From assembly GCF_008330945.1 (NCBI RefSeq), contig NZ_CP043489.1:3235501-3299500 (forward strand): a stretch of DNA of 64,000 bases. Direction: 5' to 3'. Every line of letters begins with the position of its first letter. Within the stretch, counting starts at the first letter, position 1. A program made the translations under genes and the position numbers. Shown piece after piece: positions 8,236 through 17,238 of this stretch. The notes below the pieces were generated by a model that did no database searches, was not told the origin of the DNA, and was given only the letters and a program-made list of their open reading frames with translations. The stretch comes from Labrys sp. KNU-23. GTDB taxonomy: Bacteria; Pseudomonadota; Alphaproteobacteria; Rhizobiales; Labraceae.

Positions 8236-9252
8236 TCAGAGCAGCCCATTCTCCTGGGCCAGCACGCGCAGATTGGTCTGCGGGCGGGCGCCGACATGCT
8301 GGATCACCTCGGCGGCGGCCAGCGCGCCGAGCTTGAGCGAGGCCAGATGCGGCAGGCCGCGGGCGAGGCCGAACAGGAAGCCCGAGGCGAAGAGATCGCC
8401 GGCGCCGGTGGTATCGACGAGCTTGTCGATCGGGAAAGCCGGCACGGAGACGCGCGTGCCGCCCTCGATCGCCAGCGCGCCTTCCTCCGACCGCGTCACG
8501 ATGGCGAGGCGGCAGTCCTTCTCGACCTGGGCGAGCGCCGTCTCGAAGTCGGAGGTTTCGTAGAGCGACTTGATCTCCTGGGTGTTGGCGAACACGGTAT
8601 CGACCACGCCCGAACGCATGAGATCGAGGAATTCGCCGCGGAATCGGTCGACGCAGAAGGAGTCGGACAGAGTGATCGCCACCCGCCGCCCGGCCTTGTG
8701 GGCAATCTTTGCCGCTTTCAGGAAGGCGTCCTTGGCATCCTGCGGATCCCACAGATAGCCTTCCATATAGGTGATGGCGGCGCCCTGCACGACGTCTTCT
8801 TCGATATCGGCGGGCCCGAGCAGATGGCAGGCGCCGAGATAGGTGTTCATCGTGCGCTCGCCATCGGGCGTGATGAAGATGAAGCTCTTGGCGGTCGACG
8901 GCCCCTCCGTCAGCGGCGCCGTCTCGAAATGTGCGCCCTGGGCGCGCAGATCATGGGTGAAGACCTTGCCGGCCTCGTCCCGTTTCACCTTGCCGAAATA
9001 GGCAGTCTTGCCGCCGAGGGAGGCGATGCCCACGGCCGTGTTGGCGGCCGATCCGCCCGAGATCTCGACGCTCTGGCCCATGGCGGCGTAAAGATGGTCG
9101 GCCCGTTCCTCGCTGGTGAGGATCATGGCGCCCTTGGCGAGGCCTTCGCGAACCAGGAAGTCATCTTCCGTCTGGGCGAAGACGTCGACAATCGCATTGC
9201 CGATGGTGAGAACGTCGAAACGGGGTTTCGCGCTGGAAGGGGATTTGGGCAT
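8236..9252 (-). CDS. PfkB family carbohydrate/adenosine kinase
   Basis: A 338-residue ribokinase-type sugar kinase. The N-terminal motif (SGGSAANTAVGIASLGG) and the C-terminal ATP site with the catalytic Asp (DTTGAGDLFASGFLFGL) are both intact. The closest description from memory is the adenosine-kinase-like group common in Rhizobiales. It phosphorylates a sugar or nucleoside in the cytoplasm. The start at 9252 gives the expected length; the upstream in-frame extension is low-complexity and overlaps the next promoter. It is divergent from murJ. Confidence 0.85.
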   Translation of the reverse strand: MPKSPSSAKPRFDVLTIGNAIVDVFAQTEDDFLVREGLAKGAMILTSEERADHLYAAMGQSVEISGGSAANTAVGIASLGGKTAYFGKVKRDEAGKVFTHDLRAQGAHFETAPLTEGPSTAKSFIFITPDGERTMNTYLGACHLLGPADIEEDVVQGAAITYMEGYLWDPQDAKDAFLKAAKIAHKAGRRVAITLSDSFCVDRFRGEFLDLMRSGVVDTVFANTQEIKSLYETSDFETALAQVEKDCRLAIVTRSEEGALAIEGGTRVSVPAFPIDKLVDTTGAGDLFASGFLFGLARGLPHLASLKLGALAAAEVIQHVGARPQTNLRVLAQENGLL

Positions 9253-9353
9253 GCAGTATCTCTGTTGTGCGGCGCGGACTATAGCGATGTGCTGCGTTGC
9301 GGCAAGAAAGAGTTGCGACGCAGCCGCTGCCGTCGCTGTCGTTCGGAGTTCTG

Positions 9354-10925
9354 ATGGCCTTTCTACGTAACGCTGCCTCGGTTGGATTCGCGACTCTCGC
9401 CTCACGCATTCTCGGTTTCATTCGTGACACCATGGTGGCGGCGGCGCTCGGGGCCGGGCCGGTGGCGGATGCCTTCGTGGTTGCCTTCCGCCTGCCGAGC
9501 CTGATGCGCCGATTATTTGCCGAAGGCGCGGTGAACACGGCTTTCGTGCCATTGCATGCCGAAGCGGAGCGTCGAGGCGAGGGCGAAGCCTTTTGCGACC
9601 AGGTCTTCACCCAGGTCGCCCTGGTGTTCTTCCTCGCCTCGGCCCTGGCCCTCATGGCGATGCCGCTGCTGATCGAGCTGATCGCGCCCGGTTTCGGGAA
9701 AGGGGGCGGCCGTGTCGATCTTGCGGTTGCCCTCTCGCGCATCACCTTCACCTATTGCCTGGCGACGGCCGTGATGGTGGTGGCCTCGGCCGTGCTCAAC
9801 GTCAACGGTCGGTTCACGGCCGCCGCCTATGCGCCGGCCCTCGTCAATGTCGTCACCATCGCCGCCCTGCTCGGAGCGCCCTTGCTGGTCCGGCTCGACC
9901 AGGAGGCCCTGGCGCGCCTACTGGCCTGGTCGATCTTCGTCGGGGGCCTGGCCCAGGGCGCGCTGGTCTTCCTCGCGCTGCATCGCGCCGGCCTGCAGTT
10001 GCGCCTGGTCAGGCCGCGCTGGACCCCCGCGGTCCGGCGCTTCTTCCTGCTGGCGTTGCCCGGGGTGCTGACGGCGGGAGCAACGCAGGTCAATGCCTTT
10101 ATCGGCCTAATCGTGGCTTCCGCCGACCCCGGCGCCGTCACCTGGCTCTATTACGCCGATCGTCTCTACCAGCTGCCGCTGGGTATCATCGCGGTGGCGC
10201 TTGGCAATGCCCTGTTGCCGGAACTTGCTCGGGCCAGCAGCCGGGGAGACCGGCTGGCCGAGAGTGGCGTCCTCAGCCGGGCCGTCGAATTCGCGGCCTT
10301 TCTCAGCCTGCCCGCGGCCCTCGCTTTGATCGTGCTGGCTGGTCCCATCGTCTCGGTGCTGTTCGAGCGTGGCGCCTTCACGGCCAGTGACAGCACTGCG
10401 ACCGCCTGGGCGCTGGCGGGTTTTGCAGCTGGCCTGCCGGCCTTTGCCGGAGCCAAGGTGCTGCAACCGCTGTTCTTCGCGCGGGCACGCATGCGGCTGC
10501 CCTTCATCATCGCCCTGATCGGTGCCGTCGCCGATGTGTTCCTGTCCCTCGCGCTCTTCCCGGTCTGGCGCCAGACGGGGATTGCCGTCGCCGCCGCGGC
10601 GTCGGGCTGGATCAACCTCGTCCTGCTGTTGCTGGCGGCCTGGAGAAGCGGACTTCTGCGGCTCGACATGTCCGCCCGCCGCCGTCTGCCCCGAATCGCG
10701 ACCGCTGCCATCGCGATGCTGGCTGCTGTATATGGGACGGCGACGGTCTTGGAAGGCTGGCTGGCTGCGGCGCAACCCTTGGCGTTGCGTGTGGCGGCGC
10801 TTGCCCTTCTCTGCGGCGGCGGGTTGATCTTCTACCTTGCCGTGGGCTGGCTGTGGGGCGCCATCGATCGCACGGCCGGATTGAGGGCGCTCCTGGCCGG
10901 CCGGAGGCCGGAGGCCGGCAGTTAG
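9354..10925 (+). CDS. murJ: lipid II flippase MurJ
   Basis: A 523-residue polytopic inner-membrane protein with about 14 hydrophobic stretches. The N-terminus (SRILGFIRDTMVAAALGAGPVADAFVVAFRLP split over residues 18-50) and NTAFVPLHAE are hallmark MurJ/MviN sequence. It flips lipid II across the inner membrane for peptidoglycan synthesis. Normal length. ATG at 9354. It shares an intergenic region of about 100 bp with the divergent sugar kinase. Confidence 0.93.
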   Translation: MAFLRNAASVGFATLASRILGFIRDTMVAAALGAGPVADAFVVAFRLPSLMRRLFAEGAVNTAFVPLHAEAERRGEGEAFCDQVFTQVALVFFLASALALMAMPLLIELIAPGFGKGGGRVDLAVALSRITFTYCLATAVMVVASAVLNVNGRFTAAAYAPALVNVVTIAALLGAPLLVRLDQEALARLLAWSIFVGGLAQGALVFLALHRAGLQLRLVRPRWTPAVRRFFLLALPGVLTAGATQVNAFIGLIVASADPGAVTWLYYADRLYQLPLGIIAVALGNALLPELARASSRGDRLAESGVLSRAVEFAAFLSLPAALALIVLAGPIVSVLFERGAFTASDSTATAWALAGFAAGLPAFAGAKVLQPLFFARARMRLPFIIALIGAVADVFLSLALFPVWRQTGIAVAAAASGWINLVLLLLAAWRSGLLRLDMSARRRLPRIATAAIAMLAAVYGTATVLEGWLAAAQPLALRVAALALLCGGGLIFYLAVGWLWGAIDRTAGLRALLAGRRPEAGS

Positions 10926-10970
10926 CTCTTTGGTGAAATCCGGCTCCGTGCTTGGATCGCAACGGTCGTA

Positions 10971-11585
10971 TCAGGGCTGGAAGCCCGTGCGATCGGCTTC
11001 GGTGATGCCCCGAATGACCTGGGCCGGAACGCCGGCGGCAATCACGTTCGGCGGGATGTCGCGCGTCACCACACTGCCGGATCCGACGATGGCATTGTCA
11101 CCGATGGTCACGCCCGGATTGATATGGACACCGGCGCCGACCCAGACCCGGTTGCCGATGCGCACCGGCTTTGCCTGGCAGGCACCGGCGGCGCGCTCGA
11201 TCGGGTCGATGGCGTGGTTGGCGGTGTAGATGCCGACCCGTGGCCCGAGCAGCACATGATCCCCGATCTCTACACCGCCGCCATCCAGGATCACACAGTC
11301 GAAATTGGCGTAGAAGGAGTGACCGATGCTGATGTTGAAGCCGAACTCGCAGCGAAAGCTCGGTTCGAACAGGGCACCCGGGCCGACCGATTTCAACAGG
11401 CGCCGCAGAATGGTCTCCCGGGCTTCGGCCGGCTCGCCAAGGCTGCGGTGATAGGTGTCGGTGAGTTCGACCGCCCTGGCACGGGCCGCGATCAATTCGG
11501 GCGTCAGGTCATTGTACACGGCGCCGCCGAGCATCAGGGCGCGCTGGGCCTCCAGATCCACCGGGACCTCCTGTCTTCGAGACAT
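10971..11585 (-). CDS. hexapeptide-repeat O-acetyltransferase (maltose/galactoside type)
   Basis: A 204-residue left-handed beta-helix acetyltransferase of the Maa/LacA/NodL group. The N-terminal cap (EVPVDLEAQRALMLGGAVYN) is typical. The hexapeptide repeats run from about residue 85, and the catalytic His is in IYTANHAID. It transfers acetyl from acetyl-CoA to a sugar. Near its end the motif GAGVHINPGVTIGDNAIVG is standard. The start codon at 11585 lies 5 bp after the NIPSNAP gene stop on the same strand, so the two are probably co-transcribed. Confidence 0.88.
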   Translation of the reverse strand: MSRRQEVPVDLEAQRALMLGGAVYNDLTPELIAARARAVELTDTYHRSLGEPAEARETILRRLLKSVGPGALFEPSFRCEFGFNISIGHSFYANFDCVILDGGGVEIGDHVLLGPRVGIYTANHAIDPIERAAGACQAKPVRIGNRVWVGAGVHINPGVTIGDNAIVGSGSVVTRDIPPNVIAAGVPAQVIRGITEADRTGFQP

Positions 11586-11590
11586 GTGGT

Positions 11591-11896
11591 TCAGCCGAAA
11601 ACCGGCCGCATGAAGCTGCGCTCATAGCTTACAATGCTGCGCACCTGCTTTTCCTCAGCCAGAATGGCCTGGCATTCCGGATCCACGGCCAGGCGCTTGC
11701 GGTAATCCTCATAGGCGGCGAGGCTGGGAAAGCTGAACAGGGCATAGGCGATGTCGCTGGCGCCCTCATGCGGCAGGAAATAGCCATGATGGCTGCCGCC
11801 CATGCGGTTGACCACCGGAATCCAGGCCTTTGCATAGGCCTCGAAGGCGCCGAGCTTCCAGGGATCGATGACATATTTCAGATAGCAGGTGATCAT
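11591..11896 (-). CDS. NIPSNAP family protein
   Basis: A 101-residue ferredoxin-like-fold protein of the NIPSNAP family. Key sequence is WKLGAFEAYAKAWIPVVNRMGG, HGYFLPHEG and SFPSLAAYEDYRKRL. Bacterial members have no settled function. It sits between truA and the acetyltransferase on the same strand with short gaps. Confidence 0.88.
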   Translation of the reverse strand: MITCYLKYVIDPWKLGAFEAYAKAWIPVVNRMGGSHHGYFLPHEGASDIAYALFSFPSLAAYEDYRKRLAVDPECQAILAEEKQVRSIVSYERSFMRPVFG

Positions 11897-11920
11897 GGCA
11901 GGCCTCTCTACAGGGAGCGT

Positions 11921-12664
11921 TCAGTAATCGACGCCGGTGAGATAGAGCCCGTGCGGCGGTGCCAGGGCGGCGCAGCGGGTGCGGTCACGCGCTTCCAGCA
12001 CGCCGACCAGATCCGCCTTGCTCCAGTCGCCGGAGCCGACCCGGCGCAGCGATCCCACCATGGAGCGGACCTGGTTGTGCAGGAAGGAGCGGGCGGTGGC
12101 GATGACATGGATCTCGTCGCCTACCCTGGCCACGTCGAGGCGGTCGAGCGTCTTCATCGGGCTCTGGGCCTGGCAGTCGGCCGAGCGGAAGGTGGTGAAG
12201 TCGTGATGGCCGATCAGGCCCTGGGCGGCATGATGCATGGCTTCGGCATCCAGGGCCTTGCGGATGTGCCAGGCACGATGGCGCTCCAGCGCCAAAGGGG
12301 GGCGGCGGTCGATCAGGCGATAGAGATAGCGCCGGCCCTTGGCGGAAAAGCGGGCATCGAAACTGTCGGGCATCTGTTCGACCGCCAGGATGATCACATA
12401 GTCGTCCTGCAAGGTGAGATGGGCGTTGAGGGCATCGCGCACCCTGTCCGTGCTCCAATCCTTGGCCAGCATCACCGAGGCGACCTGCCCGGTGGCATGC
12501 ACGCCGGCATCGGTACGGCCGGCGCCCTGGATGCGCAGGGTCTGGCCGGTGAAAGCCAGGATCGCCTCCTCGATCGCCTGCTGCGCGGAGCGGCCATTGG
12601 CCTGGGCCTGCCAGCCGACATAGGGCGTGCCATCATATTCGATCAGGAGTTTGTAACGCGGCAT
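11921..12664 (-). CDS. truA: tRNA pseudouridine(38-40) synthase TruA
   Basis: A 247-residue enzyme that isomerises uridines 38-40 in the tRNA anticodon arm. The catalytic Asp lies in GRTDAGVHATGQVA, and the N-terminal YKLLIEYDGTPYVGWQAQ is characteristic. The C-terminal FLHNQVRSMVGSL is also conserved. It is the third gene of a def-fmt-truA block, an order common in alphaproteobacteria. Confidence 0.95.
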   Translation of the reverse strand: MPRYKLLIEYDGTPYVGWQAQANGRSAQQAIEEAILAFTGQTLRIQGAGRTDAGVHATGQVASVMLAKDWSTDRVRDALNAHLTLQDDYVIILAVEQMPDSFDARFSAKGRRYLYRLIDRRPPLALERHRAWHIRKALDAEAMHHAAQGLIGHHDFTTFRSADCQAQSPMKTLDRLDVARVGDEIHVIATARSFLHNQVRSMVGSLRRVGSGDWSKADLVGVLEARDRTRCAALAPPHGLYLTGVDY

Positions 12665-12715
12665 TCGGGTACTTCGTTGCTGAAGTCAGGCCTCTACGCC
12701 ATCAGGGCGCGAGAG

Positions 12716-13642
12716 TCACGCAAGCCGCGACCCTTGTGCTAGCGGTGCGCCCTTGAGGAACTCGGCGGCGCCCATCGGCGTCTTGCCGGCGCGCTGCACC
12801 TGGACGAGGCGAAGCGCACCGCTGCCGCAGGCAATCGTCAATTCGTCGTCGAGCAGCGTGCCTGCGACGCCATAGCCGTCGGCAAGCTGGGCGTGCAGCG
12901 CCTTCACCCGCTGCGGGCCCTGGCCCCAATCGGCTTCGAACCAGGCGCCGGGGAAGGGGGAAAGGCCGCAAATCTGGTTGTGGACTTCTTTGGCCGGGCG
13001 CGACCAATCGATGCGGGCCTCGGCCTTGTCGATCTTGCGGGCGTAGGTCACGCCGTCTTCGCTCTGGGCCGTGAAGGTGAGCGTGCCACGCGAGAGGGCA
13101 CCGAGCGCCCGGGCCATCAGGTCGGCACCGAGCAAAGAGAGGCGGTCATGCAATTCGCCGGCCGTCATGTCCGGTTCGATCTCGACGGCGTCGGCCAGCG
13201 CGACCGGGCCGGTATCGAGGCCTTCTTCCATGCGCATCACCATCACGCCGGTCTTGCTGTCGCCGGCCATGATGGCGCGCTGGATCGGGGCGGCACCGCG
13301 CCAGCGCGGCAGCAGCGAGGCATGCAGATTGAGGCAGCCTTCCGCCGGTGCCTCCAGGGCCGCCTTGGGCAGGATCAGGCCATAGGCGACCACCACGGCG
13401 ACATCGGCGCCGAGGCCGGCAAAAGTGCCGATGGTTTCCTCGTCGCGAAAGCTCTTGGGCGTGAACACGGGAATGCCGAAGCCCTCGGCCAGTCTGTGCA
13501 CCGGCGAGGGCGCCAGGGCCATGCCGCGGCCGGCCGGCGCCGGCGGTCGCGTATAGACGGCGACAACCTCATGACCCTGGCTGAGGATCTCGGCCAATAC
13601 CGGGCGGGCAAACTCCGGCGTGCCCATGAAAACGACGCGCAA
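12716..13642 (-). CDS. fmt: methionyl-tRNA formyltransferase
   Basis: A 308-residue enzyme that formylates initiator Met-tRNA using 10-formyl-tetrahydrofolate. The catalytic region NLHASLLPRWRGAAPI is intact, the N-terminus (RVVFMGTPEFARPVL) is typical, and the C-terminal OB-fold domain is present. The start codon lies 4 bp after the def stop, indicating translational coupling. Confidence 0.96.
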   Translation of the reverse strand: MRVVFMGTPEFARPVLAEILSQGHEVVAVYTRPPAPAGRGMALAPSPVHRLAEGFGIPVFTPKSFRDEETIGTFAGLGADVAVVVAYGLILPKAALEAPAEGCLNLHASLLPRWRGAAPIQRAIMAGDSKTGVMVMRMEEGLDTGPVALADAVEIEPDMTAGELHDRLSLLGADLMARALGALSRGTLTFTAQSEDGVTYARKIDKAEARIDWSRPAKEVHNQICGLSPFPGAWFEADWGQGPQRVKALHAQLADGYGVAGTLLDDELTIACGSGALRLVQVQRAGKTPMGAAEFLKGAPLAQGSRLA

Positions 13643-13646
13643 GGCC

Positions 13647-14216
13647 TCAGCTCTCAGCCGGACGAGGGGCTTCGCGCTCGCGTTTCTCCCGCTTGAACTG
13701 CGGCAGTTCGCCGGTCTTCACCGCCTTGGTGAACTTGCGGATCACCATGTCGCGCTTGAGCTTGGAGATATGGTCGATGAACAATTCGCCGTTGAGATGG
13801 TCGATCTCGTGCTGCAGGCAGGTTGCCATCAACCCATCAGCCTCGAGTTCGGCCTTCTTGCCCTCGCGGTCGATATAGGCGACGCGGACCGTGGCCGGAC
13901 GTTCGACCTCGGCATAATAATCGGGGATGGACAGGCACCCTTCCTCATAGACGCTGCGCTCCTCCGAGGACCACACGATCTCCGGATTGATGAAGACATG
14001 CGGCTCCGGCGGTTCGTCTTCCTTGGCGAGGTCGATGACCACCAGGCGGCGCGGCACGGCGATCTGGATCGCCGCCAAGCCGATGCCGGGCGCGTCATAC
14101 ATGGTTTCCAGCATGTCGTCGGCGAGCTGGAGCAACTCCGCATCGACACGCTCGATCGGCGCGGAGACGAGGCGGAGCTTTGAATCGGGCAGGATGATGA
14201 TCGGTTTGATGGCCAT
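13647..14216 (-). CDS. def: peptide deformylase
   Basis: A 189-residue metalloprotease that removes the N-formyl group from new proteins. All three motifs are present: GIGLAAIQ, EGCLSIP and QHEIDHLNG, giving the metal-binding Cys and two His and the catalytic Glu. The C-terminal tail is basic (KREKREREAPRPAES). The ATG at 14216 gives the usual N-terminus MAIKPIIILPD; the longer in-frame reading would run into a repeat. First gene of def-fmt-truA. Confidence 0.96.
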   Translation of the reverse strand: MAIKPIIILPDSKLRLVSAPIERVDAELLQLADDMLETMYDAPGIGLAAIQIAVPRRLVVIDLAKEDEPPEPHVFINPEIVWSSEERSVYEEGCLSIPDYYAEVERPATVRVAYIDREGKKAELEADGLMATCLQHEIDHLNGELFIDHISKLKRDMVIRKFTKAVKTGELPQFKREKREREAPRPAES

Positions 14217-14271
14217 GTCAGGCAGATAGGATGCCGCGCGCGAGGCGTCAATCCGAAAGCGGGGCCGAAAC

Positions 14272-14391
14272 CCTCCTGGGACTGCCGGCATCTCAGTGAC
14301 ATGCTTGCATGTCGCGATCGTCGCCTCTTGGAACCGCTTTGCTTGCTGGAAAGGAAGAGCCGGCAGGGATGCCGGCGATTCCGGAAGATCC
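14272..14391. repeat. nested-palindrome intergenic repeat, copy B (diverged)
   Basis: Left end CCTCCTGGGACTGCCGGCATC; right end GAGCCGGCAGGGATGCCGGC. An inner palindrome GACATGC-TT-GCATGTC sits between them. Similar ACATGC/GCATGT sequence recurs at about 60498-60517. It fills the gap between def and the MFS gene. Confidence 0.6.
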
Positions 14392-14406
14392 ATCGCGAAA
14401 CGCGTG

Positions 14407-15624
14407 CTATTCGAGCACGGTCATCACCTGCCCGCGCCGCTCCGGGCTGAAGCGGATGACGACGATGATGCAGATGGCGACGACGCCGGCGAAGAGGGCC
14501 AATGCGTAGCCGTAGCTGTTGCCAGGCGCTTCGGCGATGCCGGCCTGGTAGGGGCCGCCATAGGACGCGGCGAGATTGCCGGCCTGATAGATGAACCCGG
14601 GTAGGGTTGCCCGCACCGAGCCCGGCGAGAGCTCGTTGAGATGTACGGGAATGACGCCCCAGGCGCCCTGCACCGAGATCTGCATGATGAAGGCGCCGAT
14701 GGCGAGCATCGCGGGCGTGGTGCTGTAGGCCCACAGCGACAGGGAAGGCAGTGCAATCAAGCAGGCGATCGTGATGGCGTTGACGCGACCTATCCTCTCG
14801 GACAACGCGCCGAAAAATAGGCCGCCGATAATGGCGCCGATATTGGCGACGATCGTAATCCAGCTCACCGTATGAGCATCAAAGCCATGCTGCTTCTTCA
14901 GGAAGGTCGGATAGAGATCCTGCGTGCCGTGGCTGAAGAAGTTGAAGAACATCATCAGCACCACGGCATAGAGGGCGATGCCCCAATGCCGGCTTAGAGT
15001 TTCCATGAGGCTGGGCTTCGCTTGGTCCCTGGCCTCGGTGAAAGCCGGTGATTCAGGCACATGCGACCGGATGAAGAGCACGATCAGGGCCGGCAGGACG
15101 CTGAGCAGGAACATGGTGCGCCAGCCGACCACATGGCCGCCGATGTTCTGGCCATAGATCAAGCCGTAGACGATCGCCGCCAGCAGATAGCCGGCTGGAT
15201 AGCCGGCCTGGAGCAGTCCCGAGACCATGCCGCGGGCGGATGGCGGGATCGATTCCATGGCCAGCGAACTGCCGAGACCCCATTCGCCGCCCATGGCTAT
15301 GCCGAAGATGGCGCGCAGGATCAGGAATGTGGTGAGATTGGGCGAGAAGGCGGCCAGGGCGCCGATCACCGAATAGCTGACGATGTTGAGCATCAGGACC
15401 GGCTTGCGCCCGAAGCGGTCGGCCAGCCTGCCGAAGATGAAGGCACCGATGAAGCGGGTCGCCAGGGTGAAGAACAGCGCTTCGGAAACGGCGGGAACAC
15501 CGACCTGGAATTCAGCTGCGATATCCGTGAGCAGGAAGGTCAGAAGGAAGAAATCGAAGGCATCGAGGGTCCAGCCCAGGAAGGAGGCGAGGACGGTTTT
15601 TTTCTGTTGTGAGCTGAGGGGCAA
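14407..15624 (-). CDS. MFS transporter, metabolite:H+ symporter type
   Basis: A 405-residue, 12-segment secondary transporter. The loop 2-3 motif GRLADRFGRKPVLM is intact, and the N-terminal SFLGWTLDAFDFFLLTFLLT is typical of the group that includes sialic acid (NanT), shikimate and carboxylate carriers. The substrate cannot be told from sequence. No catabolic genes adjoin it. Inner membrane. Confidence 0.88.
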   Translation of the reverse strand: MPLSSQQKKTVLASFLGWTLDAFDFFLLTFLLTDIAAEFQVGVPAVSEALFFTLATRFIGAFIFGRLADRFGRKPVLMLNIVSYSVIGALAAFSPNLTTFLILRAIFGIAMGGEWGLGSSLAMESIPPSARGMVSGLLQAGYPAGYLLAAIVYGLIYGQNIGGHVVGWRTMFLLSVLPALIVLFIRSHVPESPAFTEARDQAKPSLMETLSRHWGIALYAVVLMMFFNFFSHGTQDLYPTFLKKQHGFDAHTVSWITIVANIGAIIGGLFFGALSERIGRVNAITIACLIALPSLSLWAYSTTPAMLAIGAFIMQISVQGAWGVIPVHLNELSPGSVRATLPGFIYQAGNLAASYGGPYQAGIAEAPGNSYGYALALFAGVVAICIIVVIRFSPERRGQVMTVLE

Positions 15625-15844
15625 GCGGTTTCTCCCTTATGGCCATCGTCGGCCGCAGGGAAAGGGTAGTCATTTCCATTCCCGCAGCCGTATTTACTTG
15701 GATCGACGCAATGAACGTCGCCAAGGAAGCCCCCTGATGGTCATAAGAGTCCTGAAATCGGCGAAGCGCTACAAAAATATGCTGATTCAACTGATGCGTG
15801 TATTTGCCAGAATCTACCTGTCACGCGGGTTGATAGTATCCAGG

Positions 15845-16603
15845 TCACCCAGCCGTCTTGTCCTCGAACAGGCAGATGTCGCGAATCAGGCAGGTGGGGC
15901 AGGCGGGCTTGATCGCCTTGCAGACATAGCGCCCGTGCAGGATGAGCCAGTGATGGGCATGGCGGGCATAGGTCGCCGGCACCACCTTTTCCAGCCCGAG
16001 TTCCACCGCCAGCGGTGTTTTGCCCGGCGCGAGGCCCGTGCGGTTGGCGACCCGGAAGAGATGGGTGTCCACGGCAATGGTCGGCAGGCCGAAGGCGATG
16101 TTGAGCACGACATTGGCGGTCTTGCGGCCGACGCCCGGCAGCGTCTCCAGGATCTCGCGCGAGCGCGGCACCTCGCCGCCATGGTCTTCAGCCAGCAGCC
16201 GGGAGAGGGCGATGACGTTCCTGGCCTTGGTGCGGAACAGGCCGATGGTCTTGATATGGCGGCTCAGTTCTTCCTCGCCGAGGGCGATCATCTTCTTCGG
16301 CGTGTCGGCGATGGCGAACAGCGCCTTGGTCGCCTTGTTGACCCCGACATCGGTCGCCTGGGCCGAAAGCACCACCGCCACCAGCAGCGTATAGGCGTTG
16401 ACATAGTCGAGTTCGCCCTTGGGTTCGGGCATTTCCTGCGAAAAGCGCCGGAAGATCTCGGTGATCTCGGCCTGCGGCAGGGCGGCGCGCTGCGTTCCGG
16501 CCGAAGCCGCGGCGGCATTGGCCTTCGCCTTGGTCCGGCCTGCCGATTTTGTCGCAGGGGAGGCAACCGACGGGGCGGGGATTTGAGTCTGGCGGCGGGG
16601 CAT
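15845..16603 (-). CDS. nth: endonuclease III
   Basis: A 252-residue base-excision-repair glycosylase/AP lyase. The helix-hairpin-helix with the catalytic Asp is present (LPGVGRKTANVVLNIAFG, then VDTHLFRV). The C-terminal [4Fe-4S] cluster follows C-X6-C-X2-C-X5-C (CKAIKPACPTCLIRDIC). A Lys/Ala-rich N-terminal extension of about 35 residues precedes the core. The start at 16603 avoids overlap with the divergent DUF2244 gene at 16626. The 220 bp downstream (15625-15844) hold no gene or clear repeat. Confidence 0.94.
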   Translation of the reverse strand: MPRRQTQIPAPSVASPATKSAGRTKAKANAAAASAGTQRAALPQAEITEIFRRFSQEMPEPKGELDYVNAYTLLVAVVLSAQATDVGVNKATKALFAIADTPKKMIALGEEELSRHIKTIGLFRTKARNVIALSRLLAEDHGGEVPRSREILETLPGVGRKTANVVLNIAFGLPTIAVDTHLFRVANRTGLAPGKTPLAVELGLEKVVPATYARHAHHWLILHGRYVCKAIKPACPTCLIRDICLFEDKTAG

Positions 16604-16625
16604 GAAAGGCTTATAGTGGGCAGCC

Positions 16626-17156
16626 ATGCAAAGTGCCAACCCGAAAACGCCCCGAGAAACGCATCTGGAGACACCCCAGGCGGCGTCTCTGGAAGAGCCG
16701 GTCTTCGACGCGGTGCTCTACCCGCATCGCTCGCTCGGGCCGCGGGGCTTTCGCAACCTCCTCGTCGTGGTCGGCTTCGCCTCGACGCTGCTTTCCATCC
16801 CTTTCTACCTGATGGGAGCCTGGCCGGTGGTTGGTTTCTTCGGGCTCGATGTCGGCCTGCTCTATGTGATGTTCAAGCTCAATTATCGCGGGGCCAGGCT
16901 GCGTGAGCATGTGCTGTTGACGCCTGTCAGGCTGTTGTTCTCGCGCATCGATCCCAAGGGGCAGCAACGGGAATGGACCTTCAACCCTCGCTGGGTGCGG
17001 CTGCAGCGCGACGAGCACGAGGAATTTGGGGTGATGCGTCTAGCTTTGGTGCAGCGCGGCCGAGAGGTGGAAATCGCCCGCTTCCTCGGCGCTTCCGAGA
17101 AGGGCGACTTTGCAGATGCCTTCTCCCGGGCCCTGAACAAGGCCCGGCGCGTCTGA
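16626..17156 (+). CDS. DUF2244 membrane protein
   Basis: A 176-residue protein with two adjacent membrane segments (FRNLLVVVGFASTLLSIPFYLMG and WPVVGFFGLDVGLLYVMF) followed by a soluble domain with FNPRWVRLQRDEHEEFG. This is the DUF2244 layout. The pairing with nth, divergent here with 22 bp between starts, recurs in alphaproteobacteria. Function unknown. Confidence 0.88.
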   Translation: MQSANPKTPRETHLETPQAASLEEPVFDAVLYPHRSLGPRGFRNLLVVVGFASTLLSIPFYLMGAWPVVGFFGLDVGLLYVMFKLNYRGARLREHVLLTPVRLLFSRIDPKGQQREWTFNPRWVRLQRDEHEEFGVMRLALVQRGREVEIARFLGASEKGDFADAFSRALNKARRV

Positions 17157-17238
17157 CGACCCCATCGCAGCTTTCGGGTGGGAAGCCCGTTGAAGCAGGT
17201 CTATCCAGGGTACAAGTGATTGTGCCTGGAGAGGTTCC